DNA of 17,068 bases. It comes from Fidelibacterota bacterium. GTDB taxonomy: Bacteria; Fidelibacterota; UBA2242. How positions within the stretch are numbered: the stretch's first letter is position 1; each line of letters opens with the position of its first letter. The DNA lies in the NCBI GenBank assembly GCA_023133185.1, contig JAGLWX010000212.1, positions 1-17,068 of the forward strand. The letters are read 5' to 3'. The notes under the pieces are model-generated. The model did no database searches and was not told where the DNA came from. It worked only from the letters and a program-made list of their open reading frames with translations. Of the stretch, positions 7,271-14,296 are shown piece after piece. A program made the position numbers and the translations under genes.

Positions 7271-9289
7271 TTATCTTACAATTACAAATTTTCCAATTTT
7301 TTCACCCAGCGTCGGTGATTCGACAACATACATATATATCCCCGGAGCTGCTTCCTGATTGTTGCGTGTCATCAAATCCCATTCGGCAACGCTCTGACTG
7401 GCAATATTGAATTCTTCGCCCACGACAACTGACGTATTGGCTTTCACTTCGGCCACAAAGTCACCATCCAATGTAAATATTTTAACCGTGGCGTCAGAAG
7501 GCAGATATGTAAACTGTATGCGATGCTCCCAGGCAAAATTATCACTGGGTGCAGGATTATTCCACTTCGCACTGCCAATATAAGGATTCGGAACAACCTT
7601 AACGTTATTTAGCGTTTCGGTTGCAACCGGATTTGATGGAGCAATCACCCTATAGCTGTCTCCATCAAGCATCTGGCTATAAGCCTGACCGAGAGGAATA
7701 GGATCGTTAATTTCTTCGGTAAATGCCTGGACTGTATAATGATAAATTAAACCGTTTGTCACCAGAGTATCTATAATTTCATATGTACCGGATGTAGCCC
7801 CGGCTCGTGGCGGCCAGGATGTACTGCCAACAGTATCATAATAGGTGGCTATGGTTTGCCAAGCGATACTGCCATCAGATTTTTTAGCACCCTTTGAAAC
7901 CTTATAAAATTGAAAATAAGCATGATTTTCTGCCAGGTTGTCCCATGTCAGCGTAACACCTTTTGTATAGCCATCTACCACGTATTCATCTACTTCAAGC
8001 TTCGGCGCGGTTGGGGACTCAACTGCTAACACATAATCATTATCAACAATAAACTGGGCAACTTTCATGATCTCAACCAGCTTCTTCATACTGTAAATGC
8101 TGCCACTGTCGGGATCGCTGCCAACCCCCAGCGCCATGGTAACAATAACAGAATCACCTGTGGATAATGTATCAATGGGACCATAGGTAAAAATTCCGCG
8201 GTAGTCGAATGCCGGAAATGGTTCATCTGTCCCTTTATATTTAGTAATATCTTCGAAAAATGGTTGACCGATCATCCTGTCCCACGTCTCCTGATCTGTC
8301 GCCGGATCTTCGTAGATATGACAAACATGGAACGAACTGGGTTTCATCTCCGGTTCGGTTTTCAGGATTTTTATCCCTAAAAACCCCGGTGATTGAAGAA
8401 TTCCATCAACTCCCGGGTTTCCCATGTCATCATCTATCACAACGTCTTCATAAGTATACTCTGAAGGATAATAAGGATTGTCATAATCAAACATGAACAC
8501 CATACTGCTGTCAGCATCTTCCGCAGTCAGGCCATGATCGTAGCCTGCCATTTGAGGAGTTCTTTCGAGCCAGTCCCACTGTGAATTACACATGACCCAA
8601 TCGTCTTGATTGGAATACTTGTCTTCAGCACCCCAGGTTGGCAGTTTGGATACATCCCCATCCAGTCTTACACCAAAGTAAAAATCCTGAATATAACGGG
8701 GTGTATCGGGCAACTGATCACCATCTGTGTCTATTCCGACATTCTTAATGGTATATTCATAAATTATGAAGTCGCCCGCATAGCTGGCGCTCCACGCATA
8801 GGTCCTCTCAACCACTTCCAGCCCCAGCGGAAAATGGGCCGAGGCTCCCGGCGCGTAGACATCATAATAACGGGTATAGGTTTCCTGATCGGCTCTGATA
8901 CTATTTAAAGTATCCAGATATACAGAATCCAGCGGTGCGAATTCCGTGTCTTCACCCATTGATGAATGGAACGTACCATCTACAAATCCGTGCAGCCAGA
9001 GCGTGCCGCGATACAAATATGAATTTCCGGAACCACCGGGGTAATCGCAGGAAGGTGTCCGGTTTTCGTAGGCATCATCACCCATATAACTAAAATTTGT
9101 TACTCGTGTCCAAAGAGCGCCGATCTTATGAAATTTCCAGTCATTTGCAACCACCGGCGATTCCTGAATCCCAGAGGGTTTTTCCAGCATACGCGGTTGA
9201 TAGTTCTGGTCCGCGGCAAATAAAACCAAGTCTCCCATAACAATTAAAATCAGAATTATCGCTAATGTTTTATAAGGATTAAACTTCAT
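7271..9289 (-). CDS. Secreted surface protein with FN3-like domain and 'VPNPY' C-terminal domain
   Basis: This 672-residue protein starts after GGAGGA (9295-9300) with five bases of spacing. Residues 1-25 are a signal peptide (hydrophobic core TLAIILILIVMGDLVLF, likely cleavage after FA); there is no lipobox Cys. Residues 50-400 form a conserved but unassigned region with acidic loops (GIDTDGDQLPD near 186, DDDMGNPGVDG near 287). Residues about 427-545 look fibronectin-III-like (APKLEVDEYVVDGYTKGVTL, then NLAENHAYFQFYKVSKG). Residues about 558-672 form the C-terminal domain beginning VKVVPNPYIG and ending GKFVIVR, related to the type IX sorting or FlgD-like Ig fold but distinct from the NYPNPFNP type. 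It follows the receptor gene by 32 bases and precedes the PorV-like gene. It is paralogous to the protein at 1-2427. Its function is unknown; its position suggests a partner of the receptor. Confidence 0.83.
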   Translation of the reverse strand: MKFNPYKTLAIILILIVMGDLVLFAADQNYQPRMLEKPSGIQESPVVANDWKFHKIGALWTRVTNFSYMGDDAYENRTPSCDYPGGSGNSYLYRGTLWLHGFVDGTFHSSMGEDTEFAPLDSVYLDTLNSIRADQETYTRYYDVYAPGASAHFPLGLEVVERTYAWSASYAGDFIIYEYTIKNVGIDTDGDQLPDTPRYIQDFYFGVRLDGDVSKLPTWGAEDKYSNQDDWVMCNSQWDWLERTPQMAGYDHGLTAEDADSSMVFMFDYDNPYYPSEYTYEDVVIDDDMGNPGVDGILQSPGFLGIKILKTEPEMKPSSFHVCHIYEDPATDQETWDRMIGQPFFEDITKYKGTDEPFPAFDYRGIFTYGPIDTLSTGDSVIVTMALGVGSDPDSGSIYSMKKLVEIMKVAQFIVDNDYVLAVESPTAPKLEVDEYVVDGYTKGVTLTWDNLAENHAYFQFYKVSKGAKKSDGSIAWQTIATYYDTVGSTSWPPRAGATSGTYEIIDTLVTNGLIYHYTVQAFTEEINDPIPLGQAYSQMLDGDSYRVIAPSNPVATETLNNVKVVPNPYIGSAKWNNPAPSDNFAWEHRIQFTYLPSDATVKIFTLDGDFVAEVKANTSVVVGEEFNIASQSVAEWDLMTRNNQEAAPGIYMYVVESPTLGEKIGKFVIVR

Positions 9290-9321
9290 TAATATCCTCC
9301 GGAAAAATTATTTTTTCAATG

Positions 9322-12147
9322 TTAAAATTGTATCGATATTCCGAATCGAAACTGACGCTCATAATTATACACCTGTGGATTACGAATATAGTCTCCGGTC
9401 ACACCCTCAAGACGAACAACGGCGGCATCACCTTCTGATTCACCGATCTGATAATAATAGGAACTGCCCAGCCATTCCACATTCTGATTATTGAACAAAT
9501 TAAATATATCCATATACAATGAGAGTGTCGTCTGTAATACATCAATCTGCTTGCTGATCCGAAGATCAGTATTCGTTGTTGACGGCATCCGCAAATCGTT
9601 CACTTTCCCGGTTCCATAGGATGAGTATGGCAGACCACTTCCATACTCATATTGGAAGTTAGCTAACCAGTTGCCCCACAGTTTTCCAAACCGATCAGGA
9701 GTCCTGAAAGTGATATTAGCATTCACCGTATGAGTTTGATCAAAATCCAGAACGTTTAAGCGGCGTTCACTGTCAAAAGCGCCGGCGCCACTGGTTGTAC
9801 TGGAGCTGCGCCCTTTTGCAACCGAAAAGGTATAATTCACCGATCCACCCCAGAAATCACCCCGTCTCTTGATAAATGAAAATTCGAGTCCTTTCATGTT
9901 TCCATAATCGGCATTGACAAAGATACGCACTTCTCTTCCGTAAAATTTTTCCAAAATATATTTATAATTGTTCATCAGATTCGTGACATCTTTATAATAA
10001 CCATTGACGGAAAATTTTATATCATTTGTAAACAGATGTTCAACGCCAATCTCATAGGCAACCGTTTTTTCCGGTACAAGATCAGGATTACCGGCATAAT
10101 TTCCCGTTTTTGTTAACGCCTGGTAACTCAGATTCCTGTATAGATAATAGCCGTCGGGACGCTGAAAGTAGTGTCCGTAGGAAAAACGAATAATATCACG
10201 GTCAGTAATCGGATGAGATACCGCAATTCGGGGACTGATTTGGCTTTTATCAGTAGCTTCTTGAGGATCTGTAAATATCGCAGCCCCGGTGGAATCAACG
10301 GATGTAAAAGGATTGTTGAAATCAGCCGGATAAACGACTTCATCGCCAAAACCATTCGGAGTAAAATAATCGTAGCGCAAACCGATTAAAGCGATTATAC
10401 CTTCGTAATCTATCTTATCCTGGATATACATACCGAAATCGATCATGTCTTCGGTCCAGATATCCAGACGATTGGTCCCGTAACCGAGTGTCCAGCTGAC
10501 ATTTTCCACATCCATTCTATAATGGTTGAATTCAAGCCCCGTCTTAACCAAATGATTATTGGTCATCTGACTGACAAGGTCCAATTTATAGGTATTCGTA
10601 ATTGAGGATTGATCACGGTATCCCGGATCATCGCCACGTATCCACCAGTAATTGTCAATTCTCTCGCGGTACTCGGGATGGGGTCCATCCTGGGTATCAT
10701 CCCAAACCAGATCTTCACTTGTGTTCCCATCATCATCTCTGTCTTCAATATCGGGAGTTGCGTAGTGATAATTTGAATAAAACCGTTGGTATCGGGCTTC
10801 GTAATAGGTTCGTGATGATAACTGTTGGGTCCATACAATATATTGATTAGTAGCTGTCTGGGTTTTATTCCATAAATAATCCTGCATCGGACCAACATAA
10901 ATCGTTGACACCGAATCTCCAATCAGGGTATCTTCTCTAACAATAAACTGTGTCAAAGAATCAAATTTGGTCCCATAATCATCTTTGGATGGATCATCGA
11001 CGTAAACATAGTGTTCTATTGTAGAGCTACCGGACTTTTCATATTTTGCGTATTCATTAATGAGATAATCATCAGCCGGGCCGTAAAGCGACGCTGGAAA
11101 ATAGAATTCATCCCACTCTTTATAAGAATATATCCCGCCTACCGATAATTTGGCATTTTGGCCGAAACGGGCAGTCACTTTACCCTGAATAGATTTTTTG
11201 AACAGGTTTTGATTTAAAAAATAACCCTGGCTCCGGTCTGTAATTTCACCGGATAACGAGAAATTTAATGCTCCCGGCTGATCAAATAAGAAACCTGAGC
11301 CCGGGACCGGACCGCCCAAGGACAGCTGGTATATGTTCTCGAGCTTATGCTTGTATTTTGTATCAAACCAGCGGTCCCGTTCCCCCATTAGCACATCATT
11401 GAGACCGGATCCAAAATTCGTGGAAGACACTCGAACTCTCCCGGCATATTTACTGCTGCCTTCTTTCATAGCCAGGTTTAATACACCTGACTGAACATTA
11501 CCATATTCGGCGCTAAAACCGCCCAGGGTTACTTCCATCTCCTGAATACCCGCTTCAGGAATATCCGCCGTAAAACCACCCATGTTGCCTGAATACGTTC
11601 CTGCCGGATCTTTCACTGGCAAACCATCGATTAAAACTAGAACTTCCCCGGTTCTTCCACCTCGGAAATGACTGCCAACGACGCCGGCTTGATTTCTGGC
11701 AATATCCTGAAAATTATCTATTGGTTGTAAATCTATATCCTCAGCGCTGACTGTTGTTCTGGAGGTAAACTCATCCCTTCTTAAAAGAGGCCGCTCAGCG
11801 ACGACGATGACCGATTCCGATGCTTCCAGTATTTCTGTACCCAACTTGAAATTCAATTTCGTGGTTAAATCAATAGACACCCGAACATCTTTCATAGTTA
11901 CTTCACGATAACCGATCATTGTCGCTTTGACATTATAAAGACCTGCCGGTACATTTAATATTACAAAAAATCCATCGCGAGCCGTTGCAGCGCCATAACT
12001 GGTTTCCTGTATGACAATATTCACCCCAACTAATGGAGAACCTGTTTCTTCATTTGTAACAAAACCTTCTATTTTCCCGCTAACACCTGCAAAAACTACA
12101 GGCGCAAAACCTAAAATAAGGAACAACAAAAAAAGTGATTTACGCAT
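9322..12147 (-). CDS. TonB-dependent outer-membrane receptor with N-terminal carboxypeptidase-regulatory-like domain
   Basis: The product is 941 residues from the ATG at 12145-12147. An in-frame ATG at 12192 would add 15 residues ahead of the signal peptide and lacks a good binding site, so I rejected it. The signal peptide is MRKSLFLLFLILGFAPVVFA. Residues about 23-105 are a CarboxypepD_reg-like beta-sandwich (IEGFVTNEETGSPLVGVNIV, then GFFVILNVPAGLYNVKATMI). ESVIVVAE near 111 resembles a TonB box. The plug spans about 115-230 (VLVLIDGLPVKDP, GFSAEYGNVQSGVLNL). The rest is a 22-strand-type barrel with NPDLVPEKTVAYEIGVEH and a C-terminal Phe (RFGISIQF). Such receptors import ligands across the outer membrane using TonB-ExbBD energy; the ligand cannot be read here, and no susD-type lipoprotein gene is adjacent. 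It is first in the - strand operon. Confidence 0.9.
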   Translation of the reverse strand: MRKSLFLLFLILGFAPVVFAGVSGKIEGFVTNEETGSPLVGVNIVIQETSYGAATARDGFFVILNVPAGLYNVKATMIGYREVTMKDVRVSIDLTTKLNFKLGTEILEASESVIVVAERPLLRRDEFTSRTTVSAEDIDLQPIDNFQDIARNQAGVVGSHFRGGRTGEVLVLIDGLPVKDPAGTYSGNMGGFTADIPEAGIQEMEVTLGGFSAEYGNVQSGVLNLAMKEGSSKYAGRVRVSSTNFGSGLNDVLMGERDRWFDTKYKHKLENIYQLSLGGPVPGSGFLFDQPGALNFSLSGEITDRSQGYFLNQNLFKKSIQGKVTARFGQNAKLSVGGIYSYKEWDEFYFPASLYGPADDYLINEYAKYEKSGSSTIEHYVYVDDPSKDDYGTKFDSLTQFIVREDTLIGDSVSTIYVGPMQDYLWNKTQTATNQYIVWTQQLSSRTYYEARYQRFYSNYHYATPDIEDRDDDGNTSEDLVWDDTQDGPHPEYRERIDNYWWIRGDDPGYRDQSSITNTYKLDLVSQMTNNHLVKTGLEFNHYRMDVENVSWTLGYGTNRLDIWTEDMIDFGMYIQDKIDYEGIIALIGLRYDYFTPNGFGDEVVYPADFNNPFTSVDSTGAAIFTDPQEATDKSQISPRIAVSHPITDRDIIRFSYGHYFQRPDGYYLYRNLSYQALTKTGNYAGNPDLVPEKTVAYEIGVEHLFTNDIKFSVNGYYKDVTNLMNNYKYILEKFYGREVRIFVNADYGNMKGLEFSFIKRRGDFWGGSVNYTFSVAKGRSSSTTSGAGAFDSERRLNVLDFDQTHTVNANITFRTPDRFGKLWGNWLANFQYEYGSGLPYSSYGTGKVNDLRMPSTTNTDLRISKQIDVLQTTLSLYMDIFNLFNNQNVEWLGSSYYYQIGESEGDAAVVRLEGVTGDYIRNPQVYNYERQFRFGISIQF

Positions 12148-12150
12148 TGA

Positions 12151-12158
12151 CCTCCTCC
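12151..12158 (-). promoter_or_regulatory. Ribosome binding site deciding the receptor start
   Basis: GGAGGAGG on the - strand lies three to six bases before the ATG at 12147. It supports that start over the upstream in-frame ATG at 12192. Confidence 0.75.
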
Positions 12159-12222
12159 ATAAAAATGGAAATCCCCAAAAATTGAAATGCATTTAGAAAA
12201 AACACCCCGCCTAAGACGCCGT

Positions 12223-12290
12223 TTAAATCAACATTATATCCAACATATAACATATTTTAAATATAGTTAATTGCATGCTTAAATCAACAT
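12223..12290 (-). promoter_or_regulatory. Candidate promoter and duplicated 12-mer upstream of the receptor operon
   Basis: On the - strand, TATAAT lies at 12233-12238, about 86 bases before the receptor start, but its -35 region is poor. A second candidate has TTGATT (12282-12287), a 16-base spacer and TATATT (12260-12265). The 12-mer ATGTTGATTTAA occurs twice in the same orientation, at 12223-12234 and 12279-12290, 56 bases apart, and could be a regulator site. These are matches by eye; AT-rich DNA gives such matches by chance, so confidence is low. Confidence 0.3.
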
Positions 12291-12354
12291 AAATCTTTTT
12301 AATTTTTTATTTTTACTAAACCAACTTACCGAACAAGAATGTATATCTTATATA

Positions 12355-12377
12355 TTAGTTAGTTCTTTTAACTAATT
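12355..12377. repeat. Small AT-rich inverted repeat
   Basis: TTAGTT (12359-12364) and AACTAA (12370-12375) pair around a 5-base loop CTTTT, and the pairing extends by one G-T and one A-T pair. A second TTAGTT at 12355-12360 overlaps the first. It could be an operator or a weak hairpin; no U-run makes it a clear terminator. Confidence 0.3.
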
Positions 12378-12573
12378 GATGTCAGTGCGTTAAATATTTC
12401 AACAAAAATGTATGTCCATAAATATTTAATGTTTTATAAGAAGAACTCAATATCAGGTTTTGCTAGTCTGGATTTTCCGAAAAAAATGATTCATTCGGTG
12501 AACTATCGTTATTATTGAAAATAAACCCCCATCTGTAACGCACGGCAAATTCAATCATCTAACAGCTCAGAAG

Positions 12574-12581
12574 AAAAGGAG
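12574..12581 (+). promoter_or_regulatory. Strong ribosome binding site before a decayed gene
   Basis: AAAAGGAG ends seven bases before the ATG at 12589. It is one of the better sites in the window, although the frame it serves stops after 36 codons. Confidence 0.55.
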
Positions 12582-12588
12582 ATTGAAT

Positions 12589-12768
12589 ATGTTTTTAAAA
12601 GATGAAGAACGAAAATTTGTGAAAGACCGGCTGTCCGCAATGACTCAAAAGGTGAAGATCATTCATTTCACCCAGAGCATCGAATACAGTTATCGATAAA
12701 ATTAATATCAATTGCTCTTTTACAAGTGAGACGAAATCTGCGATGGTTTTTCGGATAATATTAATTAA
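12589..12768 (+). pseudogene. Remnant of a protein disulfide oxidoreductase / thioredoxin-like gene
   Basis: An ATG with a good ribosome binding site opens a 36-codon frame (12589-12699) beginning MFLKDEERKFVKDRL and continuing KVKIIHFTQSIEYSYR before TAA. This resembles the start of glutaredoxin-like protein disulfide oxidoreductases, which typically read M-L-x-D-x-x-x-K-x-x-K-x-x-L ... VKLI-x-F-T-Q-x-x-E-C-x-Y-C. The CxxC centre is missing: EYSYR stands where ECxYCR is expected. In the +1 frame from 12692 the sequence continues IDKININ, then CSFTSETKSAMVFRI, which fits the family's DKI...F..D..KA...I segment weakly. The simplest reading is a gene decayed by a deletion of a few tens of bases around the active site plus a frameshift. 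The alternative is an unrelated short peptide. The family assignment is from memory of family sequences, not a search. Confidence 0.42.
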
Positions 12769-12779
12769 ATTACGGCGCT

Positions 12780-13376
12780 TTGGAAACGAAAGACCTGCAA
12801 AAAGAAACAGAACTGGTAAGCAAAGCCCAAAATGGGGATCGGCAAGCATTATCCCGGCTGGTCATAGAATATAGAAACCGTATATATCATTTGGGGCTGC
12901 GGCTGACCAACAGTGAACAGGACGCCGAAGATATCCTGCAGGAAACCTTTTTAATCATGATCAGGAAGATTCATCAGTTTAAGGGAAAGTCATCCTTCTA
13001 TACCTGGCTGTACCGTATCGCCATGAATATCGGGCTGCAGAAACTAAAATCCAAGCCTCACAAATACCAGCATGTTTCAATAGACGATCCGGATATCGAA
13101 AAAATCAGTTCTACCGCGGCATCAGAATGGCCAACTTTTGATTATGGTCAGATCAGCAAAAAACGCTTTCGGAAGAAATTGGATGAATTAGTCGAAAAAA
13201 TGCCTGATAATTACCGAACCGTATTCATTCTTCGGGATCTCCACGAATTATCCACCGAAGATACCAGCAAAATTTTACAAATCACTCCATCGAATACAAA
13301 AATTCGTCTCATGCGAGCACGCAATTATCTTAAAGTACAATTAGAAGGATTAGTTGCTGAAGAAGGTTTGATATGA
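12780..13376 (+). CDS. ECF-type RNA polymerase sigma factor
   Basis: This 198-residue protein has the two regions of an extracytoplasmic-function sigma-70 factor. Region 2 covers residues about 11-88 (LVSKAQNGDRQALSRLV, then DAEDILQETFLIMIR and FYTWLYRIAMN), which binds core polymerase and the -10 element. Region 4 covers about 130-192 (LVEKMPDNYRTVFILRDLHE, then KIRLMRARNYLKVQL), the helix-turn-helix for the -35 element. There is no membrane segment. The start is TTG at 12780 with no clear ribosome binding site. No in-frame ATG lies near the N-terminus and the frame is open upstream only to 12765, so this is the best available start. The next gene overlaps by ATGA and encodes a probable anti-sigma factor. 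Neighbouring thiol-redox genes suggest control of an oxidative or thiol-stress regulon, by inference. Confidence 0.92.
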   Translation: METKDLQKETELVSKAQNGDRQALSRLVIEYRNRIYHLGLRLTNSEQDAEDILQETFLIMIRKIHQFKGKSSFYTWLYRIAMNIGLQKLKSKPHKYQHVSIDDPDIEKISSTAASEWPTFDYGQISKKRFRKKLDELVEKMPDNYRTVFILRDLHELSTEDTSKILQITPSNTKIRLMRARNYLKVQLEGLVAEEGLI

Positions 13377-13636
13377 AAAACCAGAAAGAACTTTATAAGA
13401 AAGTTTGTGAATATCTTGGCTGTGACCTCGATTCAACGCCCTGTAAACAGATTCAGGAATACCTGAAAGCTTGCCGCAACTGTGAGGTTTACGTCGATAA
13501 AATCAAAAAAACCGTCAATATTTATAAAGTTGCCGACAGCTGCGATCAACTTCCCGATGACGTTTGTAAAAAATTATTCATTATTCTCGATCTGAATAAC
13601 TCAGACCAACCGGAAGAATCTTCCGAAAAAGATTAA
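13373..13636 (+). CDS. Small Cys-rich putative zinc-binding anti-sigma factor
   Basis: This 87-residue soluble protein overlaps the sigma gene by four bases (ATGA), the usual arrangement for a sigma/anti-sigma pair. It has seven cysteines: 12, 17, 24, 34, 37, 57 and 65. The core CKQIQEYLKACRNCEVYVDK resembles zinc-binding anti-sigma domains (zf-HC2/ZAS), in which a helix carries H-x3-C-x2-C after an upstream ligand. Here Tyr30 occupies the usual His position, with C34 and C37 in place. No transmembrane helix is present, so a cytoplasmic, possibly redox-sensing factor is likely. The tail from residue 75 is acidic and Ser-rich. The sigma-binding role is inferred from position and motif, not shown. 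Confidence 0.7.
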   Translation: MKNQKELYKKVCEYLGCDLDSTPCKQIQEYLKACRNCEVYVDKIKKTVNIYKVADSCDQLPDDVCKKLFIILDLNNSDQPEESSEKD

Positions 13637-13659
13637 GCGCTTTTTTTAAAGGCGGCGTC

Positions 13660-13866
13660 ATGATTTCCAAAGATACCGATATTGAAGATATTGTAAATGA
13701 CTATCCCGAATTAGTACGCCCGCTGAAAGACTATGAGATCGCCTGTATTATGTGCGGTGAACCGGCTTGGGGAACGTTGGAAGAAATTGCAAAATTAAAG
13801 AATATTCAAAATCTCGATGAGATTGTAGATACAATGAATAAAATCATTAAAAAAGGTAATAAATAA
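13660..13866 (+). CDS. DUF1858 domain protein with CxxC
   Basis: This 68-residue protein matches the DUF1858 / hybrid-cluster-protein-associated redox-disulfide pattern over its whole length: an N-terminal MISKDTDIEDIVNDYPELV, then CIMCGEPAWGTLEEIAKLK and a C-terminal LDEIVDTMNKI helix. Cys29 and Cys32 form the CxxC found in this family; the DUF1858 domain also occurs in ScdA/RIC-type iron-sulfur repair proteins. AAAGG at 13648-13652 is seven bases before the ATG. It lies 23 bases after the anti-sigma gene and three bases before the OsmC gene, in the same apparent operon. A thiol or metal-redox role is likely; the biochemical function of the stand-alone family is not established. Confidence 0.83.
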   Translation: MISKDTDIEDIVNDYPELVRPLKDYEIACIMCGEPAWGTLEEIAKLKNIQNLDEIVDTMNKIIKKGNK

Positions 13867-13869
13867 GCA

Positions 13870-14292
13870 ATGAAAGTTTCACTCCACCGCGCATCGGGCG
13901 CAACATTTCTCGCCAAAGGGAACTCCAATCATTGGGTTGTTCTGGATTCAAAAAAACAGTTTGGCGGAAGCGAGGCGGCTTCCCAACCAATGGAAATGAT
14001 GCTGATGGCTCTGGGCGGGTGCACCGCTCTGGATATTGAATCGCTAATCAATAAAATGCGAACGCCGGCTGAAGAATTCAATATCGAAATAGAAGCCGAA
14101 CGCAGCGCCGAACACCCCCGTGTCTTTACAAAAATACATATGACCTTTATTTTCAAGGGAGCTGATCTCAACAAGCAGAATATTGAAAAAGCAGTGCGAC
14201 TTTCCCAGGAGAAGTACTGCTCGGTATCGGCAATGTTAAGCCGCGCTGTTGATATTAGCTACGATGTTGTTTTTAATCCCGCCGAAGAATAA
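13870..14292 (+). CDS. OsmC/Ohr family peroxiredoxin-like protein
   Basis: This 140-residue protein has the normal length and layout of the OsmC family. FGGSEAASQPMEMMLMALGG leads to Cys51 (GGCTALD), and the second conserved Cys is Cys117 (QEKYCSVSAML). In OsmC and Ohr these two cysteines reduce organic peroxides as a reactive pair, usually in a cytoplasmic dimer. It looks closer to the YhfA/OsmC-like subgroup than to Ohr, though I could not test that. It starts three bases after the DUF1858 stop. Its own binding site (AAGG at 13853-13856) is 13 bases away, so coupling to the upstream gene is likely. Its stop is four bases from that of the convergent TPR gene. Confidence 0.88.
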   Translation: MKVSLHRASGATFLAKGNSNHWVVLDSKKQFGGSEAASQPMEMMLMALGGCTALDIESLINKMRTPAEEFNIEIEAERSAEHPRVFTKIHMTFIFKGADLNKQNIEKAVRLSQEKYCSVSAMLSRAVDISYDVVFNPAEE

Positions 14293-14296
14293 CCCG

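Larger units (their letters stand above)
12148..12588. other. AT-rich intergenic region between the receptor operon and the redox region
   Basis: No convincing gene was found in these ~440 bases. The sequence is strongly AT-rich. It holds candidate promoter elements for the receptor operon (12223-12290), a small inverted repeat at 12357-12377 (AGTTAGTT with AACTAATT-like pairing around CTTTT), and a weak CCGAA/TTCGG repeat at 12477-12498. The divergent arrangement means promoters for both sides should lie here. Confidence 0.5.

Noticed and set aside
10563..10922. 119-codon - strand frame inside the receptor gene
   Set aside because: It is a shifted frame within the TonB receptor barrel, with no start signal and no sensible protein pattern.
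12200..12222. Possible GC-rich structured leader (CCCCGCC ... GACGCCG) before the receptor
   Set aside because: The two GC-rich blocks are in the same orientation and do not pair; no riboswitch or hairpin could be built.
12595..12849. 84-codon - strand frame with a hydrophobic middle
   Set aside because: It runs antisense across the decayed oxidoreductase and the start of the sigma factor, whose sense-strand readings are better supported.
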